A stretch of 20,256 nt of DNA from Cytophagales bacterium (GCA_014379925.1 JACMKY010000295.1:1-20256), one strand, 5' to 3'. Positions 1-8,259 are shown, counted from the stretch's first letter. Notes: generated by a model not told the origin, from the letters alone. Translations and numbers: made by a program.

Positions 1-352
1 TCAGATCAGGAAAGATATTAAGAAGGAATAATCACTTCCTATAATAATAGCTTCACTCAGGAGTGGCTCATCTCAGGTAATGAAACTACTGGGGGAGCTT
101 AGATCTGTTATCCTTAGCACGATTGACCTTTTTTGATAGATCTACGAAGTCAGCAAAATAGCCATAAGCGATTGACGGACGTGACCTTGAGGCTTCTACG
201 TAGTGAATCTACAGAAATGGGTATTCTAATCCCAGTTGGCAAATGTGAAAATTAAAGCCTCCTTAAAGTTTTTTCAATTCCAAATGTTTTAATTTCTTTT
301 GCGTGATCGCATTGTCAGGAGAAATTTTCGTATTTTAGGGAAAAGACTAGCC
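1..352. other. AT-rich stretch with no recognised gene
   Basis: No convincing open reading frame, RNA gene or strong hairpin is visible here. The base composition is clearly AT-rich (about a third G+C in the first 60 bases), unlike the GC-rich DNA to the right. A short palindrome CTACGTAG lies near 197-204. The stretch leads into the small toxin-antitoxin-like pair, so it probably holds that pair's promoter, but I could not pick a convincing one. The composition is consistent with horizontally acquired DNA. Confidence 0.6.
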
Positions 353-583
353 ATGCCAACCACCAGAAGTAAGAAAGACAAGCATCCGGCGCTACCCAAA
401 AACGTATCCATTCCTCCTTTTCAGCCAGGAATCAGGTTGAATGTTTACAACTCCGAACAAATTAATGCCCTGGGAGGAATTGAAGCTTTCAGCAAGGCAA
501 TCGGCAACAATCAGCCAATTGTGATTCCGGATTTTGGGTTTACCGACCAGGAATGGGAGCAGATGCTTAAAGACGGAGTCTAG
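353..583 (+). CDS. Small protein upstream of PIN toxin, putative antitoxin
   Basis: This is a 76-aa protein beginning MPTTRSKKDK, with a basic N-terminus followed by a mixed alpha/beta stretch (LNVYNSEQINALGGIEAFSK). I do not recognise a family. Its role is inferred from position: it lies directly before a PIN-domain toxin gene, and its TAG stop (581-583) overlaps the toxin's GTG start (583-585) by one base. That arrangement is typical of an antitoxin translationally coupled to its toxin. An alternative TTG start at 299 would add 18 residues. I prefer the ATG at 353 because the added residues look unlike a protein start and the ATG is a stronger codon. The C-terminal half would be expected to bind the toxin. 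Composition is AT-rich compared with the genes from 1039 onward. Confidence 0.5.
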   Translation: MPTTRSKKDKHPALPKNVSIPPFQPGIRLNVYNSEQINALGGIEAFSKAIGNNQPIVIPDFGFTDQEWEQMLKDGV

Positions 584-992
584 TGGCAATATTAGCTGAC
601 ACCAATGTTCTCATTTATTCCGCTCGCCTGGGTCAAATCCTTCCAGCCGATAGTTTCATTTCCATCATCACCGTCGGAGAAATGAAAGCTTTTGCGCTGA
701 GGAACAATTGGGGCTATCGAAAAATGATGGTGTTGAATGGCCTTTTAAAGGCTACCCCTATCCTGGATTTGGATGCCAATATCACCGATACCTATGCCAT
801 TGTAGATACGTTTAGCCAAGGACTTTTAACAAACGATCCGCTGCCAGCTGGCTTATCGGCCCGTAACAGGGGAAGAACGATATTTGGATTGCGGCTACTG
901 CCTTGTATTTCGGACTGAAACTTCAGACAACAGACCACGACTTTAATCATTTGGTCCATATTGGCTTGAAATTAAAAAAATTAGTGCCCTAA
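583..992 (+). pseudogene. PIN-domain ribonuclease toxin (VapC family), frameshifted
   Basis: VapC-type PIN toxins are Mg2+-dependent RNases with a cluster of acidic residues. The N-terminal half shows the PIN start AILADTNVLIYS (acid D6) and the second acid in TVGEMKAF (E33). The frame from 583 runs in-frame through SARN (codon 865-867) and then goes out of register, stopping at 918. Moving one frame from base 870 restores the canonical ending GKNDIWIAATALYFGLKLQ, with the third acid in NDIW, and continues to TAA at 990-992. Family members usually read SARNMGKNDLW here, so the change is best explained by one missing base (T) between 868 and 869 that destroyed an ATG codon. Repaired, the protein would be about 136 aa, normal for the family. 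As written, the 111-aa product lacks the third catalytic acid and should be inactive. A sequencing error is the alternative. Confidence 0.75.
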
Positions 993-1038
993 TCATTAAA
1001 ACCCTCCGAGAATCCAAAAAATAGCCAATCCCTTGAAA

Positions 1039-1485
1039 ATGGATAAGCTAAAACTAAAAAAACGCATTTTGGAGGAAAGCAAACGAATCCAACGGGAGTT
1101 AGTGAAGCGGCTGGAAAGCGTTTCGCGGCGGCAGGCGCAAGCGGAGGAAGAAGGCGCGGCGAACCTGACTGCGTTGAGCCGCGAACCGGAGCCGGAGCCC
1201 CAGAACCGGCTCTTTCCCCGCCTGGCCGACGCGCTGGAAGGGTTGGCCACGCTCGAAAAACTCGCTGTCGAAGCGCTGCACGAACGCGTGGCCCCCGGTT
1301 CGGTGGTGCTCACTGACGTGCGAAATTTCTTCGTTGCCGTCAGCCTGGCCGAGTTCAGCGTGGAAGGCCAAACCTACCTGGGACTGTCGCCCGAATCGCC
1401 GGCTTATCCGGAACGGGCGCACAAACGCCAGGGCGATACCTTTCGGCTGGGCGGCGCGGTCCACCGGATCGAAGACGTATTCTGA
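1039..1485 (+). CDS. GreA/GreB-like transcription elongation factor family protein
   Basis: This is a 148-aa protein starting MDKLKLKKRILEES. An ATG at 1039 is preferred over a TTG two codons earlier. Residues about 1-80 are charged and helical, as in the Gre coiled coil. The C-terminal part (LHERVAPGSVVLTDVRNFF to GGAVHRIEDVF) matches the FKBP-like C-terminal domain of GreA/GreB relatives. Gre factors insert the coiled coil into the RNA polymerase secondary channel and stimulate cleavage of backtracked RNA. This short type is common in Bacteroidota and is often mislabelled 3-oxoacyl-ACP synthase in databases. Whether it has cleavage activity cannot be judged: the tip region here (AQAEEEGAANLTALSREPEP) is acidic but does not match the E. 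coli GreA tip closely. The gene converges on the hydrolase gene with only 10 bases between the stop codons. Confidence 0.7.
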   Translation: MDKLKLKKRILEESKRIQRELVKRLESVSRRQAQAEEEGAANLTALSREPEPEPQNRLFPRLADALEGLATLEKLAVEALHERVAPGSVVLTDVRNFFVAVSLAEFSVEGQTYLGLSPESPAYPERAHKRQGDTFRLGGAVHRIEDVF

Positions 1486-1495
1486 TGGCTGTTGC

Positions 1496-2482
1496 CTACA
1501 GGTTGAACACTTCTCCCACGTCCAGCACCTTCAATCCCTTCAGCGTGCCTTCGCTTTCCAGCCGCCGGAGCCAGCGAACCGGCTCGCCCAGTGGCTCATC
1601 CGAGAGGTCGAAAGTGCCGTGGTGCATCGGGACGAAGGTCTTGGCTCCCATCTCGTTGAATCCCCGCGTGGCCTCCTCGGGATTCATGTGGCTGTCCTGC
1701 ATCATGAAGGGCGGCGCATACGCCCCGACGCCCATGAGGGCGATGTCCACCGGAAACAATTCCCCCACCTGGCGGAAATGGGAATCGTAGCCCGAATCGC
1801 CGCTGAAGTAGAGCGTAGTACGGGGCGTCTGCACGACGAAGCTGCCCCACAGCCGTTGGTTGTCGTCGAAGGGCGTGCGCTTGTACCAGTGCATGGCGGG
1901 CAGCAGGACGACGCGGGGCGAGTCCGTCGGCAACGCGTATTGCTGGTACCAACCCGCCTCCTGGATTTTCAACCCCGGCATCCACTTGCCGATGAGTGCG
2001 CCGAGGCGCAAGGTCGTGAGCACTTCCATCCGCGGGTTGTTGCGGGCCAGCAGGCGGAGGCTTTTTTCGTCGCAGTGGTCCATGTGGCCGTGCGAAAGCA
2101 GCAGGTAATCGATGCCTTTCAACTCGGCGGGCGGCACGGGCAGCGCAACCTGCCGCTTTACCAAGCGGGACGCCCCGTAGAAAACCGGGTCGGTCAACAG
2201 GGTCTTGCCGTTCAGCCGGATCAGGAACGTGGCGTGACCCAGCCAAGCCAGCAGGTCCCCTTTTTCGGTCAGCAACCGGCCATCGGTCCGGACGGCGGGG
2301 CGCCAGCGGTCGTTCTTTTTCTCTTCCTTCTGGGGATTGGGAGACAGTTGCTACCGCAGCACCTTGGCCAACGAGGATTTAAAGGGCTTGTGCAAATTGA
2401 CGAATCTCCCCTCCTCATCGAGCGGCGTTCCCGGCCAGTCGGGGAGGATGGTTTTCAGTTGCTCGTTGCGGAGAGAAAGCAT
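1496..2482 (-). pseudogene. MBL-fold metal-dependent hydrolase (UlaG/NAPE-PLD type), interrupted by amber codon
   Basis: The product is a metallo-beta-lactamase-fold hydrolase of the UlaG / NAPE-PLD-like group. The zinc motif SHGHMDHCD (HxHxDH, about residues 131-136 of the full frame) is present, and later metal-site segments are seen in YFSGDSGYD and FVPMHHGTFD. The full-length frame starts at ATG 2480-2482 (MLSLRNEQLKTILPDW) and includes the family's N-terminal region LDEEGRFVNLHKPF. At codon 44 it meets TAG (2351-2353) in the context VLR-stop-QLSPNP, where relatives normally have Trp (WQ), so a TGG to TAG change is likely. The frame is otherwise open to the stop at 1496. A TTG at 2275 could start a 259-aa protein that keeps all metal ligands but lacks the conserved N-terminus. 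A sequencing error, a true nonsense mutation and suppression are all possible. The substrate is unknown. Confidence 0.75.
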
Positions 2483-2561
2483 CTTAGACGAAGAATTTTC
2501 GAAGGCCAGGATGTTGAATTGGCGGGAAGAGTCCAAAAAATTGCGGAAGTGACGGTTCAGC

Positions 2562-2597
2562 AAAAAGCCGCTGGCTTTCGCAAACCAACGGCTTTTT
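2562..2597 (-). terminator. Intrinsic terminator downstream of the tail-specific protease gene
   Basis: AAAAAGCCG (2562-2570) pairs with CGGCTTTTT (2589-2597). The stem extends inward by TGG/CCA after one mismatch, with a loop of about ten bases. A-tracts and T-tracts flank both sides, so it can act in either direction. It lies about 60 bases past the protease stop and 80 bases upstream of the hydrolase start, so it separates these two minus-strand genes. Confidence 0.75.
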
Positions 2598-2658
2598 CGT
2601 CTCTTCGTTATCGGTTGGGGGCAGCAACTTCGGAAATGCATTTCCTGCCGATTGCCCG

Positions 2659-4791
2659 TTATCCCACCGTGGCCAGCCAATCGGCCACGATGCGCTTGGT
2701 TTCGTCGAGGTACACGTCCTTGGCCGGGGTGCTGGGCTGCTTGGCTTCTTTGTCCTTGGCCGTGGCTTTGGCATTCTCCGGTTTGCCGACGCTGCCGCTC
2801 AGTTTGTTGCGGGCGGCCCTTTTCTTTTCCGCTTCGTCGCGTTCCTTCTTGCGCTTGGTTTCCTGCAACGACACCGTGTTGCGTTCCCGGGCTTCCTTCA
2901 ATTCTTTGAGGTCTTCCAGGTAATTTTTCAATTCCGGCTCGGTCTTCGTCCGTTGCTGGTATTTGTTTTCTAAACCGGCAATCAGCTTGTCGGACACGTC
3001 GTTGGTGGCGTTGAACCGGGTGGACGCGATCTGGTCCCAGGGCAGGGCGCTGGGTTCGGAACTTTCCCCAAACTCCTCGGCACTGTACTGCGAACCAAAC
3101 TCGATGTCCGGGGTCACGCCCCGGTGCTGCGTGCTGCTGCCCGTAACGCGGTAAAACTTGGCCGTCGTCAGTTTCAATTGTCCCAATTTGTCGGAGTTAT
3201 CGGGCATGAAGCGGTTGAGGTCGATCAGGTTTTGCACCGTTCCCTTGCCGTAGGTCTGTTCGCCGATGATGAGGCCCCGCTTGTAATCCTGGATGGCGCC
3301 CGCGAAAATCTCGGAAGCCGACGCGCTGAAGCGGTTGATCATCACGGCCAGCGGACCATTGTACACCTGGTTGGGATCGGGGTCGCGGCCCACGTCCACC
3401 GAACCGCTCATGTCGCGCACCTGCACAACCGGGCCGGTAGGAATGAAAAGGCCGGTCAGTTCGATGGCTTCGGAAAGCGAGCCGCCGCCGTTGTTGCGGA
3501 GGTCAAGGATGATGCCACTCACCTTTTCGGCGCTCAGTTCCTCGATCAGGCGGCGCACGTCGCGGGTGGTGCTGGAAAAGTCTTTTTCCTTCTTGCGGGC
3601 GGCTTCAAAGTCGAGGTAGAAGGTGGGCAGGGTAATGACGCCCAGTTTGTAGGCCTTGCCATTTTGGGTGACGGGCACGACTTCTTTCTTGGCCGCCTGG
3701 TCCTGCAACTTCACTTTTTCGCGCACCATTTTGATTTCCCTGGGCAGGGCATTATCGCCTTCGCTGGCGGGCAGGATTTGCAGGCGCACCGTCGTGCCTT
3801 TGGGACCGCGAATCAGTTTCACCACTTCATCGATGCGCCAGCCAATCACGTCCACCATCGGTTCGGACTCGCCCTGTCCCACGGCCACGATCTTGTCGTC
3901 TTTGACCAGCAGCTTGGTTTTGAAAGCCGGTCCGCCCGCCAGGATCTCGGCCACCTTGGTGTAGTCATTCTCCGTGCGCAGCGAGGCCCCGATGCCTTCC
4001 AGGGCGTTGGCCATGTCGATGTTGAAGTTGGCGGCAGTGGAGGGCGAGAAGTAACTCGAGTGGGGATCAACGGCTTCGGCGAAGGAATTCATGTACAACT
4101 GAAACACGTCTTCGCTGTTGTACTGGCCGATGCTCTTGTCCTGCACCTTGTAACGGTCGCCCAGGACCTTGGCCGTTTCCGGCCAGGATTTTCCCGACAG
4201 TTTCAGGCTCAGCGCCTGGTTTTTGATCATCTTGCGCCATTCCTCGTCGAGTTCCTGCTTGGTGCCGCACCAGGAGGCTTTTTCCCGGTCCGAGTTGTAA
4301 TACTCATCCGTGGAGAAATCGAATTCTTTTTCGAGCAGTTTGGCTACGTACTCGTTGCGCTCCTTGAAGTGGCGCTTGAAGACGTTGAACATCGCGTAAG
4401 CCGGTTCCAATTCGCCCTCCTTCAAGTCGTCGTCGATTTGGTTGCGGTACTTTTCAAAGCCGGCCACGTCGGAAGCCAGAAAATACACCCGGTTGAAATC
4501 CAACGTTTTCAGGTAGCGGTCGAAAATAGCCGACGACAATGAATCGTTGAGCGAAAGCTTGCGGTAATGGTATTTGGTGAGAATTTCGGTGACCAGTTGG
4601 TTTACCTTCTCCTGCTTCGGGGTAGGCATTACCACGCTGACGGCGCTGGGCAAGTCTGCCCCCGGTCGCTTGGAAGTGGAAGCCGTTCCGTTGGACGGGT
4701 TGATGTTCTTGTCCTTCGACGGCGTCGACTGGGAGAAGAGCGGCTGCGTCATCAACAGAATCGGCAGCAACAAAACGATGGCTTTTTTCAT
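2659..4791 (-). CDS. prc: Carboxy-terminal processing (tail-specific) protease, S41 family
   Basis: This is a 710-aa periplasmic serine protease of the Prc/Tsp type, which degrades or trims proteins from their C-termini (E. coli Prc is about 680 aa). The ATG at 4789-4791 is chosen because it begins a clear signal peptide, MKKAIVLLLPILLMTQPLFS. An upstream ATG would bury that signal. Visible order: signal peptide (1-22), the helical Tsp N-terminal domain (about 60-230, with FDRYLKTLDFNRVYFL), a PDZ domain (about 245-345), and the S41 catalytic core. The core has LDLRNNGGGSL, the nucleophile motif FSASASEIFAGA (about residues 488-499) and the general-base Lys in TYGKGTVQ (Lys about 516). It ends with a C-terminal Tsp domain rich in Lys/Glu helix. 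Both catalytic residues are present. It is transcribed away from porX and is followed by a strong terminator at 2562-2597. Confidence 0.93.
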   Translation of the reverse strand: MKKAIVLLLPILLMTQPLFSQSTPSKDKNINPSNGTASTSKRPGADLPSAVSVVMPTPKQEKVNQLVTEILTKYHYRKLSLNDSLSSAIFDRYLKTLDFNRVYFLASDVAGFEKYRNQIDDDLKEGELEPAYAMFNVFKRHFKERNEYVAKLLEKEFDFSTDEYYNSDREKASWCGTKQELDEEWRKMIKNQALSLKLSGKSWPETAKVLGDRYKVQDKSIGQYNSEDVFQLYMNSFAEAVDPHSSYFSPSTAANFNIDMANALEGIGASLRTENDYTKVAEILAGGPAFKTKLLVKDDKIVAVGQGESEPMVDVIGWRIDEVVKLIRGPKGTTVRLQILPASEGDNALPREIKMVREKVKLQDQAAKKEVVPVTQNGKAYKLGVITLPTFYLDFEAARKKEKDFSSTTRDVRRLIEELSAEKVSGIILDLRNNGGGSLSEAIELTGLFIPTGPVVQVRDMSGSVDVGRDPDPNQVYNGPLAVMINRFSASASEIFAGAIQDYKRGLIIGEQTYGKGTVQNLIDLNRFMPDNSDKLGQLKLTTAKFYRVTGSSTQHRGVTPDIEFGSQYSAEEFGESSEPSALPWDQIASTRFNATNDVSDKLIAGLENKYQQRTKTEPELKNYLEDLKELKEARERNTVSLQETKRKKERDEAEKKRAARNKLSGSVGKPENAKATAKDKEAKQPSTPAKDVYLDETKRIVADWLATVG

Positions 4792-5109
4792 CGGGTTGGT
4801 GGTATTGGAATCGGGATTGGGAGGAAGAAAAGACAATATACGCAAATCGGTTGTCCGGTCGTTGCCTGCGCTTGGAATAGGGAAAACGAAAAGCCGGGAA
4901 GCTTGTTATAAAAACTTCGGCTTATCGGACGGACCACCGTTCTGAGGGGTTAAACGGCGGTTTCCTTACCTTGGTTCAGCGGTTGGCAACGGGCAGTGGG
5001 CCAACAAAGTTTACCCACTGCCCGTCCCCCGCTTTCTGCTTTGCCAACGGTTGATCGGGCAAACGCGTTCGGGAGAAGTTGAGCGGGCGTTCGGTAAGCA
5101 CGCGAATGC
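4792..5109. other. Intergenic spacer between porX and prc with inverted repeats
   Basis: No gene is seen here. The spacer separates two minus-strand genes, so it must hold the end of the porX transcript and the prc promoter. It contains a 14-base word, GGACCACCGTTCTG (4931-4944), that recurs at 18316-18329, and a smaller hairpin formed by ACCACCGTT (4933-4941) with AACGGCGGT (4953-4961, one mismatch). It also contains the nested palindrome at 4982-5048 listed separately. Confidence 0.6.
4982..5048. repeat. Nested inverted repeat downstream of porX
   Basis: The inner stem is a perfect 11-bp match, CGGGCAGTGGG (4990-5000) with CCCACTGCCCG (5014-5024), around a 13-base loop. An outer 8-bp arm GTTGGCAA (4982-4989) pairs with TTGCCAAC (5041-5048). 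There is no T-tract on either side, so it is not a textbook terminator, although it lies about 85 bases past the porX stop and may end or protect that transcript. It resembles the palindromes in the other spacers of this window. Confidence 0.65.
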
Positions 5110-6669
5110 TTACTTCGCCGTCAGGTACACGAAGGGAATGATCATTTCTTCGAGCGACACACCGCCGTGTTGAAAGGTATCCTTGTAGTAGTTCACGTAG
5201 TAATTGTAGTTATTCGGGTAGGCGAAAAAGTTATCCGCCGTCGTAAACACGTAGGCCGTCGACACGTTGAGTTTGGGCAGGAAATACCGCTCCGGCTTGC
5301 GCACCACCAGCACGTCGTCACTCTGGTCGAAGCCCAGGTTCTTGCCCTGCTTGTAGCGCAGGTTGGTGTTGGTAGCCTTGTCGCCGATGATTTTGAAAGG
5401 CTTTTTCACCCAGATGGTGCCGTGGTCGGTGGTGATGATCAGGCGGGCCCGCTTCTCGGCCACTTTCCGCAGAAAATCCATCAGCGGCGAGTGTTCGAGC
5501 CACGAGCGGGTGATGGAGCGGTAGGCCGATTCGTCGGGTGCCAGTTCGCGGATCATTGCCATGTCGGTACGGGCGTGCGAGAGCATATCCACGAAGTTGT
5601 AGACGACCACGTTGAGCGGGGTGGCCAACAGGTTGTTGAAGTTGTCAACCAGCGACTTGCCCTGCGTGTTGGTGATGATCTTGTGGTAGGAAGTCTTCAT
5701 CGTCAGCCGGTTCTTGGCAATCTGACGTTGCAGGAATTCTTCCTCGTTGTTGTTGCGCCCCTCTTCGTCATTGTCGTCGTTCACCCACAGGTCGGGGTGG
5801 TGCTTTTCCATCTCGCTGGGCAGCAGGCCCGAAAAGATGGCATTGCGGGCGAAGGCGGTGGTGGTGGGCAGGATGGCGTAGTAGGCCGACTCCTCCTCGA
5901 CGTTGAAGTAGTCCCGGATGAGGGGTTCGATCACCTTCCACTGGTCGTAGCGCAGGTTGTCGATCAGCAGGAAGAACAGCGGCTCGTCGGGCTTGACCAG
6001 CGGAAATACTTTCTTTCTCATCAGTTGGTGCGACAACACGGGCTTGTCCGAGTTGGGGTCGTTGAGCCAGTCTTCGTAATTCTCGCGGATAAACTTCACG
6101 AAGTTGTGGTTGGCCTCGCCCTTCTGCATGCCCAGCACTTCGGCCATGCTCTTGTTTTGGGTCTGGTCGATCTCCAGCTCCCAGAAAACCAGTTTTTTGT
6201 AGATGTCCACCCATTCGTCGTGGTCGATCCGTTCGTTGTAAGCCATGCTCAGGTTGCGAAAATCCTGCTGGTAGCCGAGGTTGGTTTTCTCGTCCACCAG
6301 CCGCTTGTTGTCCAGGATTTTCTTCACCGACAGCAGGATCTGGTTGGGGTTGAGGGGCTTGATCAGGTAATCAGCGATCTTGGAGCCGATCGCTTCCTCC
6401 ATGATGTGTTCTTCCTCGCTCTTGGTAATCATCACCACGGGCAGGTTGGGTTGGGTGGCCTTAATCTGGGCCAGCGTTTCCAGACCCGTCATACCGGGCA
6501 TGTTTTCGTCGAGGAACACCACGTCGAAGTTGCCTTCGGCGCACTTGTCGAGGGCATCGGCCCCGCTGTTGACGGGGGTGACGTCGTAACCCTTGTTGGT
6601 CAGGAAAAGGATGTAGGGCTTGAGCAGGTCAATCTCGTCGTCAGCCCACAAAATCTGGTATCTTTGCAT
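5110..6669 (-). CDS. porX: PorX-type response regulator with PglZ domain (type IX secretion)
   Basis: This is a 519-aa protein matching the length and layout of PorX, the response regulator that controls type IX secretion genes and gliding or secretion in Bacteroidota. It begins MQRYQILWADDE at ATG 6667-6669. The open frame extends 51 codons upstream but that part is not protein-like. The receiver domain (1-120) has the acidic pocket DDE (10-12), the phospho-acceptor D54 in FLDENMPGMTG and K104 in YLIKPLNP. A helical linker (about 125-205) follows. The rest is an alkaline-phosphatase-superfamily PglZ domain with LLIDNLRYDQW, LPTTTAFARN (the threonine/metal site) and ITTDHGT. The PorX PglZ domain has reported zinc-dependent phosphodiesterase activity on oligonucleotides. 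The partner kinase PorY is not in this window. Confidence 0.92.
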   Translation of the reverse strand: MQRYQILWADDEIDLLKPYILFLTNKGYDVTPVNSGADALDKCAEGNFDVVFLDENMPGMTGLETLAQIKATQPNLPVVMITKSEEEHIMEEAIGSKIADYLIKPLNPNQILLSVKKILDNKRLVDEKTNLGYQQDFRNLSMAYNERIDHDEWVDIYKKLVFWELEIDQTQNKSMAEVLGMQKGEANHNFVKFIRENYEDWLNDPNSDKPVLSHQLMRKKVFPLVKPDEPLFFLLIDNLRYDQWKVIEPLIRDYFNVEEESAYYAILPTTTAFARNAIFSGLLPSEMEKHHPDLWVNDDNDEEGRNNNEEEFLQRQIAKNRLTMKTSYHKIITNTQGKSLVDNFNNLLATPLNVVVYNFVDMLSHARTDMAMIRELAPDESAYRSITRSWLEHSPLMDFLRKVAEKRARLIITTDHGTIWVKKPFKIIGDKATNTNLRYKQGKNLGFDQSDDVLVVRKPERYFLPKLNVSTAYVFTTADNFFAYPNNYNYYVNYYKDTFQHGGVSLEEMIIPFVYLTAK

Positions 6670-6799
6670 AGCGTCGTTTTTGGGTCGTAATCGAAAAATA
6701 GTCGGGATCGGGAACGTACAGGGAACAAACGGCTCCGTTCCCGGGAAGTTATGGGACGGATGGAGGAGACGGAATCCCTTCGAACTTGAATCCCCCACC

Positions 6800-6837
6800 A
6801 TTTGTCGATGGCCATTCATCACCGGCCATCGACAAAT
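6800..6837. repeat. Perfect 14-bp inverted repeat between porX and the HD gene
   Basis: ATTTGTCGATGGCC (6800-6813) pairs perfectly with GGCCATCGACAAAT (6824-6837) around a ten-base loop. It lies in the 268-base divergent spacer between porX (-) and the HD-domain gene (+), 131 bases upstream of porX and 100 bases upstream of the HD gene. It has no T-tract, so a terminator role is unlikely. A regulatory site or a member of an intergenic palindrome family fits better. The words GTCGATGG/CCATCGAC recur in the spacer before lpxD. Confidence 0.75.
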
Positions 6838-6937
6838 ATTGGTAATAACACCATTCCAGCGGTTTTATTCCCTGCGTCGAGAAAAACAAATGGAAAATCG
6901 TTTCTTCCCCTGAGCTCCCTGCCTACTCCGTTCTGCC

Positions 6938-8167
6938 TTGAACAAGAAGAAAATTTTCAACGACCCGGTTTACGGGTTCGTTACCCTGCCCAGCGAACTG
7001 GTCTTCGACCTGGTAGAACATCCGTATTTTCAGCGGTTGCGGCGCATCAAGCAGGTCGCCATGACCGAATACGTCTACCCCGGTGCGCTGCACACCCGCT
7101 TCCAGCACGCGCTGGGGGCCATGCACCTGATGGGCATCACCCTCGACACGCTCCGCAACAAGGGCTACGAGATTTCCGACCGGGAATGCGAGGCGGCCCA
7201 GATCGCCGTCCTGCTCCACGACATCGGCCACGGGCCGTTTTCGCACACGCTGGAATGCTGCATCCTGGCGGGCGTACCCCACGAGCAGATGTCGCTGTTG
7301 CTGATGCAGGAACTGAACCGGCAGTTCGGCGGGGCGCTGGACCTGGCCATCGAGGTGTTCGGCAATCGTTACCCGCGTACCTTCTTTCACCAGTTGGTAT
7401 CGAGCCAGTTGGATATGGACCGGATGGACTACCTGCAACGCGACTGTTTTTTCACGGGGGTGCTGGAAGGCACCATCGGGGCGGACCGGATCATCAAAAT
7501 GCTCGAGATCGTTGACGACCGGCTGGTGGTGCAGGAGAAGGGCATTTACAGCATTGAAAACTTCCTCAACGCGCGGCGGCTGATGTACTGGCAGGTTTAC
7601 TTGCACAAGACCACCATCAGCGCCGAAACCATGCTCATCCAGGTGATCCGCCGGGTCCGGGAATTGTTGCAGGCGGGCGAAAAGCTGTTCAGCACGCCCG
7701 CCCTCACCGTATTCCTGCAACAAGAAGTGACGCTCGCGGATTTCGAGCGGGAAGCCCGTTACCTGCCCGCCTTCGCCCTGCTCGACGACCACGACCTGTG
7801 GGCCGGCATCAAACTGTGGATGGACCACGCCGACCCGGTCCTTTCCCGGCTCAGCCGTATGCTGTTGGACCGGCGGTTGTTCAAGATCATTCTCTCCAAC
7901 CAACCCATCGGGGTCAACACGGTGGCGGAACTGCGGGAAAACCTGCGGCAGCAAATCGCCCTGGATGACCACGCCCGTTCGTATTTTCTGGTGGAAGGAT
8001 CCACCAGCAACGCGGCCTACGTGGCGGGTGGGCAGAAAATCAACATTCTCACCAAACAGGGACAAGTCGTGGACATCGCCGAAGCTTCCGACCTGCCCAA
8101 CATCAAAGCCCTCAGCCAAGTGGTGAAAAAGTATTATGTTTGCTACGCCAAAAACCTACCTGGGTGA
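6938..8167 (+). CDS. HD-domain phosphohydrolase (SAMHD1/YwfO-like dNTPase family)
   Basis: This is a 409-aa protein that starts at TTG (MNKKKIFNDPVYGFV). Relatives begin at the same place and no ATG is available nearby. It carries the HD metal site: H57 in TRFQHALG, H94-D95 in LLHDIGHGPFSH, and a later Asp in LDMDRMDYLQRD. The segment HPYFQRLRRIKQ followed by YPGALHTRFQHALGAMHL is characteristic of the SAMHD1/YwfO branch, whose studied members hydrolyse dNTPs to nucleoside and triphosphate. The substrate here is inferred from family only. In Bacteroidota this gene commonly stands before lpxD, as here, 92 bases upstream and in the same direction. It may therefore be co-transcribed with the lipid A genes, although no functional link is established. 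Confidence 0.85.
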   Translation: MNKKKIFNDPVYGFVTLPSELVFDLVEHPYFQRLRRIKQVAMTEYVYPGALHTRFQHALGAMHLMGITLDTLRNKGYEISDRECEAAQIAVLLHDIGHGPFSHTLECCILAGVPHEQMSLLLMQELNRQFGGALDLAIEVFGNRYPRTFFHQLVSSQLDMDRMDYLQRDCFFTGVLEGTIGADRIIKMLEIVDDRLVVQEKGIYSIENFLNARRLMYWQVYLHKTTISAETMLIQVIRRVRELLQAGEKLFSTPALTVFLQQEVTLADFEREARYLPAFALLDDHDLWAGIKLWMDHADPVLSRLSRMLLDRRLFKIILSNQPIGVNTVAELRENLRQQIALDDHARSYFLVEGSTSNAAYVAGGQKINILTKQGQVVDIAEASDLPNIKALSQVVKKYYVCYAKNLPG

Positions 8168-8179
8168 CGGTTCAGCGTA

Positions 8180-8251
8180 GTCGATGGCCGATGGTCCGTA
8201 GTTGGTAGTCCACCGGCCCTTGACTGCGGACCATCCCTGTAGACCATCGAC
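8180..8251. repeat. Two-part inverted repeat in the spacer before lpxD
   Basis: Outer arms GTCGATGG (8180-8187) and CCATCGAC (8244-8251) enclose inner arms GATGGTCCGTAGT (8190-8202) and ACTGCGGACCATC (8223-8235), which pair over 13 positions with one G-T wobble. The spacer is only 92 bases and is almost entirely made of variants of the words GATGGTC and GTAGTC in both orientations. There is no T-tract. In an mRNA running from the HD gene it would form a long stem-loop just upstream of the lpxD start. Confidence 0.7.
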
Positions 8252-8259
8252 CATCTATT

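Noticed and set aside
1334..2923. A long + strand open frame opposite the hydrolase and the end of the protease gene
   Set aside because: It covers clear domains of two minus-strand genes and the terminator between them. Its translation has no recognisable motif.
5167..6690. A 507-codon + strand frame opposite porX
   Set aside because: The translation is a Val/His/Leu-rich shadow of a strongly coding antisense gene (codon bias in GC-rich DNA), with no start context or motif.
6693..6729. A possible Bacteroidota promoter for porX: TTTG at 6726-6729 and TATTTTTC at 6693-6700 on the minus strand
   Set aside because: The 25-base spacing is longer than the usual range and the -7 box is imperfect. 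A similar pair (19189-19192 and 19155-19163) upstream of the outer-membrane gene has the same problem.
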